The notes beneath the pieces are model-generated. The model saw only the letters and a list, made by a program, of their open reading frames with translations. It did not search any database and was not told the DNA's origin. Below, one piece after another: positions 17,281 through 25,198 of a stretch of DNA of 64,000 nucleotides. Source of the stretch: CAVSSX01 sp963730735 (GTDB lineage Bacteria > Actinomycetota > Acidimicrobiia > Acidimicrobiales > RAAP-2); contig CAVSSX010000007.1 in assembly GCA_963730735.1 (NCBI GenBank), positions 1,674,001 through 1,738,000 of the forward strand, written 5' to 3'. The stretch's first letter is position 1. Every line of letters begins with the position of its first letter. The translations under genes and the position numbers were made by a program.

Positions 17281-18273
17281 CAGTCTCGGAGCTCCTTGCC
17301 GGTCAGGTTGATGAACACCGTCTCGAGGCTGGGCTGGGCCACCGAGAGGTCGGCGACCTCGAACTCGCCCCGTTCGGCGGCGGCCAGCACCTTCTGCAGG
17401 AGGTGGGTCGTCCCGCGGACGTGGAGCTCGACGCCGCCCTCCACGTTCCCGGGCCCGGGTGACCCCGTCGACGTGCTCGGTGAGGAGGGCGGCCAGGCGG
17501 CCGAGGTCGCCCTCGGCCTTGACGGTGACGATGGTGTCGGCCCCGACGCCCTGCTTCAGCCGCTCCGGGGTGTCGAGGGCCAGGATGGTGCCGTGGTCCA
17601 TGATGGCCACGCGCCCGCAGAGGACGTCGGCCTCTTCCATGTAGTGGGTGGTGAGCAGGATGGTCTGGCCCTCGTCGTTGAGCTCGCGCAGCACGTCCCA
17701 CAGGGCGAGGCGACTCTGGGGGTCGAGGCCGGCCGTCGGCTCGTCGAGGAAGAGCACCGCCGGACGGTGCAGGATGGCCCGGGCGACCATCAGGCGCTGG
17801 GCCATGCCGCCCGAGAGGGCGTAGACCGACGCCTGGGCCCACTTGGTCAGTTGGAACTTCTCGAGCAGCTCGTCGGCGGCCTGGCGGGACTCGCGGGCGC
17901 CGATGCCGAAGAGCCGGCCGTGGAAGTACAGGTTCTCCCACACGTTCAGCTGCCGGTCGAGGGTGTTCTGCTGCGACACGATCCCGAGCAGTTGCTTGGC
18001 CAGGGCCGGCTGGGCCACCACGTCGATGCCGCCCACGAACGCCTGGCCGGAGGTCGGGACGACCCGGGTGGTCAGCATGCCGGCCGTGGTCGTCTTGCCG
18101 GCGCCGTTCGGGCCGAGCAGCCCGAAGATCTCGCGGGGTCGGACGACCAGGTCGAGATGGTCGACGGCGGCGAAGTCGGTGCCCTCGTAGACCTTGGTCA
18201 GTCCGACCGTCCGGATGATGGCCGCCGACGGATCGACGTCGACCGGGGCGGGGGAGGAGTCCAGGGTGGTCAT
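17280..18273 (-). CDS. ABC exporter ATPase (DrrA-like), frameshifted in this sequence
   Basis: A cytoplasmic ATPase with Walker A GPNGAGKTTT, signature LSGGMAQRL, Walker B LFLDEPTAGLD, and the DrrA C-terminal regulatory region (QPSLETVFINLTG). That C-terminal part lies one frame over. The break falls at the palindrome CCCGGGCCCGGG (17448-17459), where one extra base is present. Removing it gives about 330 residues ending at TGA 17282-17280, exactly coupled to the permease ATG. Without repair the frame runs on into the permease as a false 635-residue fusion. Start ATG 18273 has GAGGA upstream; GTG 18294 is an alternative. Confidence 0.82.
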
Positions 18274-18375
18274 GGTGAGGGGTCCTCGACTCACGGTAGC
18301 CCTTCGTCCGGTGGGCGGTGACGGCCGAGCCCCGCACCGAGGGACCGTGCTGGTCCTCGGTGCGGGGCGACGGTC

Positions 18376-18960
18376 TCAGTCCTCGGCGAGGATCTGGTAC
18401 AGCTCCTTGCGGGCCCGCTGGACCACGTCGATGCCTCGCTCGATCTGCGTCGGCTTCCCGGCGCTGGCGACCTGCTTGGCCGCCAGGTGGACCTGCGACA
18501 GGGCCTGGCGGAGCTCACGGGCTCGGTCGTCGGCCTCGTCGCCGAGGTCCCAGGGGGAGCCCTCGGTCCGGGCGGCCGAGGCCTGGGTCGCCGCCTCGGC
18601 GGTGCCCTGGTCGGTCAAGGTGTACGTGCGGGTGCCGTCGGCCGTCTCCGAGCGAACGAGCCCGGCGTCCTCGAGCATCTGCAGGGTCGGGTAGACCGAG
18701 CCGGGGCTCGGGCGCCAGATCCCGCCGCTGCGCTCCTCCAGGCGGCGCATGACCTCGTAGCCGTGGGCCGGCCCGTCCTGGAGGGCGAGGAGGATGGCCT
18801 TGCGGATGTCGCCCCGGCGCATGCGCCGGCGACCGCCGCCCCATCCGCCGCCCATTTCCATGCCCCGCATACCGCGGTGCCGGCCGTGGGGGCCTCGGTG
18901 CTCCCCGGGACGACGGTCCCCGAGCGCGTTGTGGTCGTGAAGGTGATGGTGCTCTCTCAT
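18376..18960 (-). CDS. PadR-family regulator with histidine-rich N-terminus
   Basis: A 194-residue repressor. Residues 1-30 hold about eight histidines (MREHHHLHDH and on), then a Gly/Arg/Met-rich linker. The PadR winged helix follows, beginning at about residue 50 (RRGDIRKAILLALQDGPAHGYEVMRRLEE) and including SPGSVYPTLQMLE. The C-terminal helix is the dimerisation part. AGGAG lies 9 bases before ATG 18960. The gene reads into the DrrAB-like exporter and its promoter holds palindromes, so autoregulation and exporter control are likely. The histidines could bind metal; that is inference. Confidence 0.88.
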   Translation of the reverse strand: MREHHHLHDHNALGDRRPGEHRGPHGRHRGMRGMEMGGGWGGGRRRMRRGDIRKAILLALQDGPAHGYEVMRRLEERSGGIWRPSPGSVYPTLQMLEDAGLVRSETADGTRTYTLTDQGTAEAATQASAARTEGSPWDLGDEADDRARELRQALSQVHLAAKQVASAGKPTQIERGIDVVQRARKELYQILAED

Positions 18961-19022
18961 ACAGGGTTTCTCCTAGTTCTCGATTGGTCGGGGCCCATGG
19001 TGGGCCTCCGTCTTGGTTGAAC

Positions 19023-19057
19023 ACGATATATCGTAACAGATCTCGATACGATGTCAA
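19023..19057 (-). promoter_or_regulatory. padR promoter with overlapping operators
   Basis: Minus-strand TTGACA (19057-19052), 16-base spacer, then TACGAT (19035-19030). The perfect 12-base palindrome ACGATATATCGT (19023-19034) overlaps the -10 box. A second inverted pair, ATCGTA (19030-19035) and TACGAT (19047-19052), brackets the spacer. The block is strikingly AT-rich for this genome and is the probable PadR binding site. Confidence 0.62.
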
Positions 19058-19209
19058 CCAGTCGCACAATATTGGAGAAAGATCGCCGTGACCTGGTGTT
19101 CGCGGCGCCGACCGGGGGCGCGCCCCTTCGGTCCGGGGGCGCTCGGCGCCACGGGGGGCGGCCCCGGGCCGAGCCGGGACACGGAAGGTGGGGGTCGAGA
19201 CGGGGTGGT

Positions 19210-20190
19210 TCAGCCGGCGTCGGGCCCGACGGCCCAGGGCTGGCCGGCGAGCACCGACTCGGCCTCGTCGACGATCCGCCGGACGAGGTCCCCGGCCGGG
19301 ACCAATCGGTCGATGGCCCCCACACCCTGCCCGGCCGGATAGACCTCCCGGGCGGGGTCGACGTCGGGTGTCGTCTCGGAGCCGCCGAGGTGGAAGACGC
19401 CCCGCCGCATCGAGATGCCCAGCTGGGCCGGGAACCCGACCACCTCGTCGGGGTGGGCGTCGAAGTGGGCCGTGTACTCGTTGGCCAGCACGCGCATCGT
19501 CTTGCCCGAGTAGGCCCGGCTGATCGTCGTGCCGTCGGCCGTGGCGGCCAGGAGCGCCGGCTTGTAGCCGGCGACCGCCCTCGCCTCGGGGGTGGCGATG
19601 AACCGGGTGCCGATCCAGACCCCGGACGCACCGAGACACAACGCGGCGGCCAGCCCGCGGCCGTCGGTGATGCCGCCGGCCGCCACCACCGGCACCCGGC
19701 CACCCACGGCGTCGACGATCTGGGGCACCAGCGGGAAGGTGGCGATCCGCCCGGTGTGCCCGCCGGCCTCGGTTCCCTGCGCCACCACCAGGTCGCAGCC
19801 GGCGTCGACGGCCCGCACGGCGTGGTCGACCTTGCCGCACAGGTTGACGACCACCAACCCGTGGCGGTGGCAGAGGTCGACGACATCGGCCGGGACACCC
19901 AAGCCGGCCACGAAGGCTCTGGCCCCACCTTCGATCACCAGCTCGACCTGTCCGACGAGATCTCCGGGCATCGCCGTGAGCAGATCGACCCCGAAGGGGC
20001 GCTCGGTCGATCGGCGCACCTCGGCGATCTGACGGGCCATCGACTCGGGCGACATGGTCGAGGCCCCGAGGCAGCCGAAGCCGCCGGCCTCGGCCACGGC
20101 GGTGACGAGTGGGGCGTAGGCCACCCCACCCATGCCGGCCAGCATCACCGGGTGTTCGATCCCGAGCAGCTCGGTCAACGACGTGCGCAT
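19210..20190 (-). CDS. Nitronate monooxygenase / 2-nitropropane dioxygenase family
   Basis: A 326-residue FMN TIM-barrel enzyme. N-terminal LGIEHPVMLAGMGGV, the FMN-contact segment AQGTEAGGHTG, and the phosphate-binding VVAAGGITDGRGLAAAL all fit class I NMO. It oxidises toxic alkyl nitronates such as propionate-3-nitronate. Start ATG 20190 follows GGAGG by 5 bases. It stands alone, with nhaA upstream on the same strand 35 bases away. Confidence 0.85.
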   Translation of the reverse strand: MRTSLTELLGIEHPVMLAGMGGVAYAPLVTAVAEAGGFGCLGASTMSPESMARQIAEVRRSTERPFGVDLLTAMPGDLVGQVELVIEGGARAFVAGLGVPADVVDLCHRHGLVVVNLCGKVDHAVRAVDAGCDLVVAQGTEAGGHTGRIATFPLVPQIVDAVGGRVPVVAAGGITDGRGLAAALCLGASGVWIGTRFIATPEARAVAGYKPALLAATADGTTISRAYSGKTMRVLANEYTAHFDAHPDEVVGFPAQLGISMRRGVFHLGGSETTPDVDPAREVYPAGQGVGAIDRLVPAGDLVRRIVDEAESVLAGQPWAVGPDAG

Positions 20191-20225
20191 GGGCGACCTC
20201 CGGTCGACGGACGGCGGTCCGGAAC

Positions 20226-21521
20226 CTAGCGCCTGGTGCCGTCCCTCGGGCGGGCGCCGGCCCTGCGCCCGGCGGCCACGAGCACGGCCCCACCGACCGC
20301 CAGCGCCAGGGCGGACCCGACCAGCAGGGCGATCTGGGCTGCCCCCACGAGGAGGGGTTGGCCGGCGAAGGCCGACTCGGCGAACAGCAGGGGCACGGTG
20401 AAGCCCATGCCGCAGCACGCCGCCGCCCCGGCCATCTGGGACCAGCGCACCCCGTCGGGCAACCGGGCCAGGCCCAGCCAGACCAGCACGAAGACGGCGA
20501 GCAGGATGCCGAGGATCTTGCCGAGCAGCCGGGCCGTGACCACGGCGATCAGGACCTGACGCGACGCCCGGTCCTCGAAGAGCTGGCGGGTGAGCACGAC
20601 CCCGGAGTTGGCCAGCACGAACAGCGGCAGCACCACGAAGACCGAGAGGGGATGGGCCACCCGCTCGAGACGCCACGACGCCGAGGGGTGACCCGGAGTG
20701 CCGAGGCACGGCACCAGGATCCCGACGAAGGCCCCGGCCAACGTGGGCTCGACGCCGGCCCGCCCGAGGAGGAACCACATGAGGACGAGCGCCACCAGGT
20801 ACGGCCAGACGGCGTGGGGCACCCGCCGCCGGAGGGGTACCACCGCCGCCAGGACGGCCACGGCGCCGAGCAACGGGAGGACGGCGATGTGGGCGGAGCT
20901 CACGAAGGCGAGCACCACCACCGAGGCCACGTCGTCGGCTACGGCCAGGGCGAGGACGAAGACCCGCAGGGCCACCGGCACCCGTCGGCCGAGGAGGGCG
21001 AGACCGCCCAGGGTGAAGGCGATGTCGGTGGCCATCGGGATGCCCCACCCCGAGCGGACCAGGCTGCCGGTGCCGAGCAGGCCGCAGACCGCCAGGTAGA
21101 TGCCGGCGGCCCCGGCCATGCCGCCCAGCGCCGCCACCACCGGGAGCACGGCGTTGCGCAGCTCCCGCAGCGATCCGACGGCCCGCTCGCGACCGATCTC
21201 GAGCCCGACCACGAGGAAGAAGACGGTCATGAGTCCGTCGTTGACCAGATCGGCGACGTCGTGGAACTGGGCGGTGGGCAGGGCGGCCCACGAGAGTGGT
21301 CGGAGCCACAGCCGGTCGTAGCTGGCCTGGAAGGGGCCGTTGGCCCACACCAGCGCGACCACGACCGCCGCGGCCAGCACGATGCCGGCCACCACTTCGA
21401 CCCGGGCCAGCTCGGCCAAGGCGCCGCCCCAGGCTTCGGGGTGCCACGGGGGGACCGAGCGCCGGCGTTCCTGACGACCACGGTGCGGGCCGGGGGACGG
21501 GTGCGGGGGAGTGGGGGTCAT
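20226..21521 (-). CDS. nhaA: Na+/H+ antiporter NhaA
   Basis: A 431-residue inner-membrane antiporter that expels sodium in exchange for protons. The ion-site aspartate pair is in LALAVADDVASV (equivalent to D163/D164 of E. coli). MATDIAFTLGGLALLG carries the unwound-helix aspartate, and VNDGLMTVFFLVVGLEI is the TM2 signature. The N-terminal 30 residues are proline-rich and cytoplasmic. It is divergent from the MFS-winged-helix gene. Confidence 0.95.
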   Translation of the reverse strand: MTPTPPHPSPGPHRGRQERRRSVPPWHPEAWGGALAELARVEVVAGIVLAAAVVVALVWANGPFQASYDRLWLRPLSWAALPTAQFHDVADLVNDGLMTVFFLVVGLEIGRERAVGSLRELRNAVLPVVAALGGMAGAAGIYLAVCGLLGTGSLVRSGWGIPMATDIAFTLGGLALLGRRVPVALRVFVLALAVADDVASVVVLAFVSSAHIAVLPLLGAVAVLAAVVPLRRRVPHAVWPYLVALVLMWFLLGRAGVEPTLAGAFVGILVPCLGTPGHPSASWRLERVAHPLSVFVVLPLFVLANSGVVLTRQLFEDRASRQVLIAVVTARLLGKILGILLAVFVLVWLGLARLPDGVRWSQMAGAAACCGMGFTVPLLFAESAFAGQPLLVGAAQIALLVGSALALAVGGAVLVAAGRRAGARPRDGTRR

Positions 21522-21619
21522 CGGGGCGCGTCGTTCATCTCGCCGACCAGGCTTCCCGGCACTCCACGGGCCACCCTATCTGTCCCCCTTCGACACGGCT
21601 GGCCCTACGCTGGACCCGG

Positions 21620-21644
21620 AGCGCCCGACCGATCGTCGGGCGCT
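21620..21644. repeat. Perfect 10-base inverted repeat upstream of the MFS-winged-helix gene
   Basis: AGCGCCCGAC (21620-21629) and GTCGGGCGCT (21635-21644) flank a 5-base spacer. A TACGCT -10-like box (21606-21611) lies just upstream, which puts the repeat at or just after the expected transcription start. It could be an operator or a leader hairpin. Confidence 0.5.
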
Positions 21645-21706
21645 GTCGTGAGGACCCCGACCGCACGGGGAGTACCGGGAGGCGAGCATGCAGCGACGGG
21701 TGACCG

Positions 21707-23746
21707 ATGCCTGAGGAGACCTTGGACACGGGAGCGGCCCTGGCCCTGCCCCGCCGGCGGGTGTTGCTGATCATCGGGGCCCTGATGCTGGGCATGTTCC
21801 TGGCCTCACTCGACCAGACCATCGTCTCGACGGCCTTGCCGACCATCGTGGGCGACCTCGGCGGGGCGGCCCACCTGTCCTGGGTCGTGACGGCGTACCT
21901 GCTGGCCTCGACGGTGTCCACGCCGTTGTGGGGGAAGCTGGGCGACCTCTACGGGCGCAAGAGCTTCTTCCAGGCGGCCATCGTCATCTTCCTCGTCGGT
22001 TCGGCCCTCTCGGGGCTGAGCCAGACCCTGCTCGAGCTGATCCTGTTCCGGGCCATCCAGGGCCTGGGGGCGGGTGGCCTGCTCATCGGGGCCCAGGCCA
22101 TCGTGGGCGACGTCGTCTCGCCCCGACAGCGGGGTCGCTACATGGGGTTCTTCGGAGCCATGTTCGGCCTGGCCACCGTGCTCGGACCGCTGCTCGGTGG
22201 CCTGTTCGTGGAGTACCTCTCGTGGCGCTGGGTCTTCTACATCAACCTGCCGATCGGCATCGTGGCCCTGTTCGTGACGGCGGCCCAGCTCCCGGGCCAC
22301 GGGCCCCGGATCCATCAGACGATCGACTATCTGGGCACGGCGCTGCTGGCCCTGGCCGTCACGTCGCTCGTCTTGTTCACCAGCCTGGGCGGCACCTCCT
22401 ACCCGTGGCTGTCGGCCCCGATCATCGGCCTGGCCGTCGGTGGGGTGGTCCTGACGTTGTTCTTCTTGTGGGCCGAGTCGCGGGCCAAGGAGCCGGTGCT
22501 CCCCCTCCCGCTGTTCCGTAACCGGGTCTTCTCGGCCACCAGCGCCATCGGGTTCGTGGTCGGGTTCGCCATGTTCGGCGCCCTCACCTACCTGCCCTAC
22601 TTCCTGCAGATCGTGAAAGGGGTCAGCCCCACCCAGTCGGGGCTCCGGCTGCTCCCGCTGATGGGCGGCCTCCTGGTCGCCTCCATCGCCTCGGGCCAGA
22701 TCATCACCCGCTGGGGGCGCTACAAGATCTTCCCGGTCGTGGGCACGGCGCTGATGACGTTGGGCCTGTTCTTGATGTCGCGGGTGGGGGTGCCGACCCC
22801 GTACTCGACCATGGCGCTGTACATGGCCATCTTCGGCATCGGCCTGGGTCTGGTGATGCAGGTGCTGGTGGTGGCGGTGCAGAACGCCGTCCCGTACGAG
22901 CAGCTCGGCGTGGCCACCTCGAGCGCCACGTTCTTCCGGTCGATCGGCGGATCCTTCGGCACGGCCGTGTTCGGTGCCATCTACGCCAACCTGCTGGTGA
23001 AGAACCTGGCCACCCACCTGAAGGGCCTGACCCTCCCGAGCACCTTCAGCAGCGAGACGGTGGACCCCAAGGCGCTGGCCAAGTTGCCGCCGGCGGTGCA
23101 CGCCGGGCTGGCCGCCGGGGTGGCCGAGACCATCCAGACGGTCTTCCTCATCGCCGTGCCGATCGGGTTCGTCGCCTTCCTGCTCAGCTGGCTCCTGCCC
23201 GAGATCGCCCTCCGCAAGAGCGTGCGCGAGAGCGTGGAGACGGCGTCGAGTGTCCCCATGCCCGACGAGCAGACCTCGCTCCAGCGGGTCGAACGGGCCC
23301 TCGAACAGGCCGCCCGGCGGGAGAACCGGCTGCAGGTCTACCGCTCGCTGGCCGAGCGGGCCGGCCTCGACCTCGAGCCGCAGTTCTGCTGGCTGCTCTA
23401 CCGGCTGGCCGACCGCCCGGGGTCCACCGCGGCGTCGATCGCTGCCCGGGCCAAGGTCGAGCCCGAGCGACTGACGAAGGGCGTGGAAGCGCTGGAGCGG
23501 CTCGGTCTGGTCGACGACGGAGCGGCCGACGGGGAGCTGCGGCTCACGCCGTCGGGGGAGGAGGCGGTGGAGAAGCTCACCATTGCCCGGCGGGTCGGCC
23601 TGGTCGAGCTGCTCGAAGGGTGGGACCCCGAGGCGCACCCCGAGTTGATGGAGCTCGTCCGTCGCCTGGCCCGGGCCCTACTGGTCGACGACGAGAAGCT
23701 GTTGGCCGAAGCTCGCCCCCGAGCGGACCAGGACTCCTCCGTCTGA
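21707..23746 (+). CDS. EmrB/QacA-type MFS pump fused to a C-terminal MarR-like winged helix
   Basis: A 679-residue protein. Residues 1 to about 500 form a 14-helix drug pump (FLASLDQTIVSTALPTI in TM1, LGDLYGRK loop, VLGPLLGG). From about 501 a charged linker leads to a winged-helix region at roughly 555-650 with the typical QFCWLLYRLAD, STAASIAARAKVEPERLTKGVEALERLGLV and LRLTPSGEEA segments of MarR-type domains. The fusion is intact in one frame. It may sense drug or couple transport to transcription; only the fold is visible. It is divergent from nhaA with a 10-base inverted repeat in between. Confidence 0.88.
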   Translation: MPEETLDTGAALALPRRRVLLIIGALMLGMFLASLDQTIVSTALPTIVGDLGGAAHLSWVVTAYLLASTVSTPLWGKLGDLYGRKSFFQAAIVIFLVGSALSGLSQTLLELILFRAIQGLGAGGLLIGAQAIVGDVVSPRQRGRYMGFFGAMFGLATVLGPLLGGLFVEYLSWRWVFYINLPIGIVALFVTAAQLPGHGPRIHQTIDYLGTALLALAVTSLVLFTSLGGTSYPWLSAPIIGLAVGGVVLTLFFLWAESRAKEPVLPLPLFRNRVFSATSAIGFVVGFAMFGALTYLPYFLQIVKGVSPTQSGLRLLPLMGGLLVASIASGQIITRWGRYKIFPVVGTALMTLGLFLMSRVGVPTPYSTMALYMAIFGIGLGLVMQVLVVAVQNAVPYEQLGVATSSATFFRSIGGSFGTAVFGAIYANLLVKNLATHLKGLTLPSTFSSETVDPKALAKLPPAVHAGLAAGVAETIQTVFLIAVPIGFVAFLLSWLLPEIALRKSVRESVETASSVPMPDEQTSLQRVERALEQAARRENRLQVYRSLAERAGLDLEPQFCWLLYRLADRPGSTAASIAARAKVEPERLTKGVEALERLGLVDDGAADGELRLTPSGEEAVEKLTIARRVGLVELLEGWDPEAHPELMELVRRLARALLVDDEKLLAEARPRADQDSSV

Positions 23747-23833
23747 GTGAGCGGCGTCTACCCAGTTCAGCGCCACTCTAGGCTAAAACCCTCAACCTGA
23801 AGCTGTGGTAGAGGTGAAGAGAGGGTGGAGCAT

Positions 23834-24619
23834 TCAGGGGGCGAGGTACAGGGCGTGGCGGGCGGCCGCTACCGCCTGGTGGCCGTAGGCCGGTCCGAAG
23901 AGGGCGGCGTGGACCAACAGCGGGTGCAACTGGTGGAGCGGGGTGCGCTCCCGCCAGCCGGCGGCCAGCGGTCGGTGTTCGTCGTAGGCGGCCAGTAGCC
24001 GGTCGAGGTGGGGCGCACCGAACAGGGCCAGCATGGCCAGATCGGTCTCGCGATGCCCGCCGTGGGCCGCCGGGTCGATGACCCAGGCTGCGCCACTCGG
24101 GTCCCAGATCACGTTGCCCTGCCAGAGGTCGCCGTGGAGCAGGGACGGCGGCTCGACCGGGCCGCCGAGGTCGTCCAGCCGATCGATCGCCTGCTCGAGC
24201 ACCGCCCTCCCGGTTCGGTCGACGGCCCCGGCGTCGACCGCCCGGACCAGGTACGGACGGAGCCGGCGCTCGGCGTAGAAGTCGGACCAGCGCTCGTCGG
24301 GCGTGTTGTCCATGGGCAGGGGGCCGATGGTGCCGGGCCACGGCGCCCCGAAGGTCGGGGCGCCCGAGGCGTGGAGATCGGCGAGGGCCCGGCCGAGGTC
24401 CTCGGCGCCGGCCGCCGTGGCCGGGCCCGCCTCGATCAGGACCATCGTGAACCCGAGGTCGGTGACCTCCAGGAGGTCGGGGACCCGTACGGTGGCGGTG
24501 CGGGCCAGCCATCGGAGCGACGACACCTCGGCGGCGACCCGCACCTCGTCGCCCGGGTCGCCCTGCTTGGCGATCGCCGGGCGCCCATCGGCCGACCGGA
24601 CGCGGGCCAGGCGCACCAC
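23834..24619 (-). CDS. Fructosamine/ribulosamine 3-kinase family protein
   Basis: A 261-residue kinase of the FN3K family, related in fold to aminoglycoside phosphotransferases. Motifs are the catalytic loop LLHGDLWQGNVIWD and the metal site VIDPAAHGGHRETDLAML. Family members phosphorylate ketoamines on glycated proteins, after which the adduct falls off. Bacterial members usually prefer ribulosamines. The lysine of the N-lobe is in AIAKQGD. It is the last gene of an operon with an LMW phosphatase directly upstream (4 bases), which supports a deglycation role. Confidence 0.88.
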   Translation of the reverse strand: MVRLARVRSADGRPAIAKQGDPGDEVRVAAEVSSLRWLARTATVRVPDLLEVTDLGFTMVLIEAGPATAAGAEDLGRALADLHASGAPTFGAPWPGTIGPLPMDNTPDERWSDFYAERRLRPYLVRAVDAGAVDRTGRAVLEQAIDRLDDLGGPVEPPSLLHGDLWQGNVIWDPSGAAWVIDPAAHGGHRETDLAMLALFGAPHLDRLLAAYDEHRPLAAGWRERTPLHQLHPLLVHAALFGPAYGHQAVAAARHALYLAP

Positions 24620-24622
24620 CGT

Positions 24623-25198
24623 TCAGTCCTCCGGGGCCCCCGCCGGGGCGGCGGTCAGGGCCCCCCGCAGGCCCGGCACCAGCCCCCGACAACCGGCGAC
24701 GACCAGGTCGAGGCACCGGGTGAAGTCGCCGGCGTCGCCGTAGTACGGGTCGGGCACGTCGAGCGCACCGCCCGAATGGGCGTCGAAGCTCCGGAGGAGC
24801 CGGAGCCGCCCGTCGGACCCCTCGGACCGGTCCAGGCGGCGGAGGGCATCGAGGTGCCCGCGGTCCAACGCCACCACGAGGTCGAGGTCGTCGAACCTCT
24901 GCGGTGCGAACTGGTGGGCGACGTGGCCGTGGTCCTCGAAACCGGCCGCCGCCAGGGCGTCGCGGGCCCGGCCATCCATGGGCTCGCCCTCGTGCCAGGA
25001 CCCGGTCCCGGCACTGGTGATCGTGAGACGGTCACCGAGCGTGCCGCCGTCGGACAGCCGTTCCCCGGCGGCCAACTGGCGGAGGACGACCTCGGCCATG
25101 GGCGACCGGCAGATGTTCCCGGTGCACACGAAGCACACCCGGTAGGTCATCGACGACGCCGGCCGGGGGAGCGGCGGGGCCACGACCGCCGGGCTCAC
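24623..25198 (-). CDS. Low-molecular-weight protein-tyrosine-phosphatase family
   Basis: A phosphatase with the P-loop CTGNICRS and the general-acid loop DPYYGD. The GTG at 25198 overlaps the stop of the acyl-CoA synthetase gene (GTGA) and gives 191 residues. ATG 25150 would give 175 and a more usual N-terminus (MTYRVCFVCTGN). Next to an FN3K-family kinase, such phosphatases are known to act on protein-bound ribulosamine 5-phosphates; tyrosine-phosphoprotein activity is the alternative. Confidence 0.88.
   Translation of the reverse strand: MSPAVVAPPLPRPASSMTYRVCFVCTGNICRSPMAEVVLRQLAAGERLSDGGTLGDRLTITSAGTGSWHEGEPMDGRARDALAAAGFEDHGHVAHQFAPQRFDDLDLVVALDRGHLDALRRLDRSEGSDGRLRLLRSFDAHSGGALDVPDPYYGDAGDFTRCLDLVVAGCRGLVPGLRGALTAAPAGAPED

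Noticed and set aside
16387..18294. An uninterrupted 635-codon frame resembling a fused ABC ATPase-permease
   Set aside because: The middle 60 residues are Arg/Pro-rich out-of-frame sequence, and the alternative frame gives the conserved ATPase tail and a TGATG junction. It is an indel artefact.
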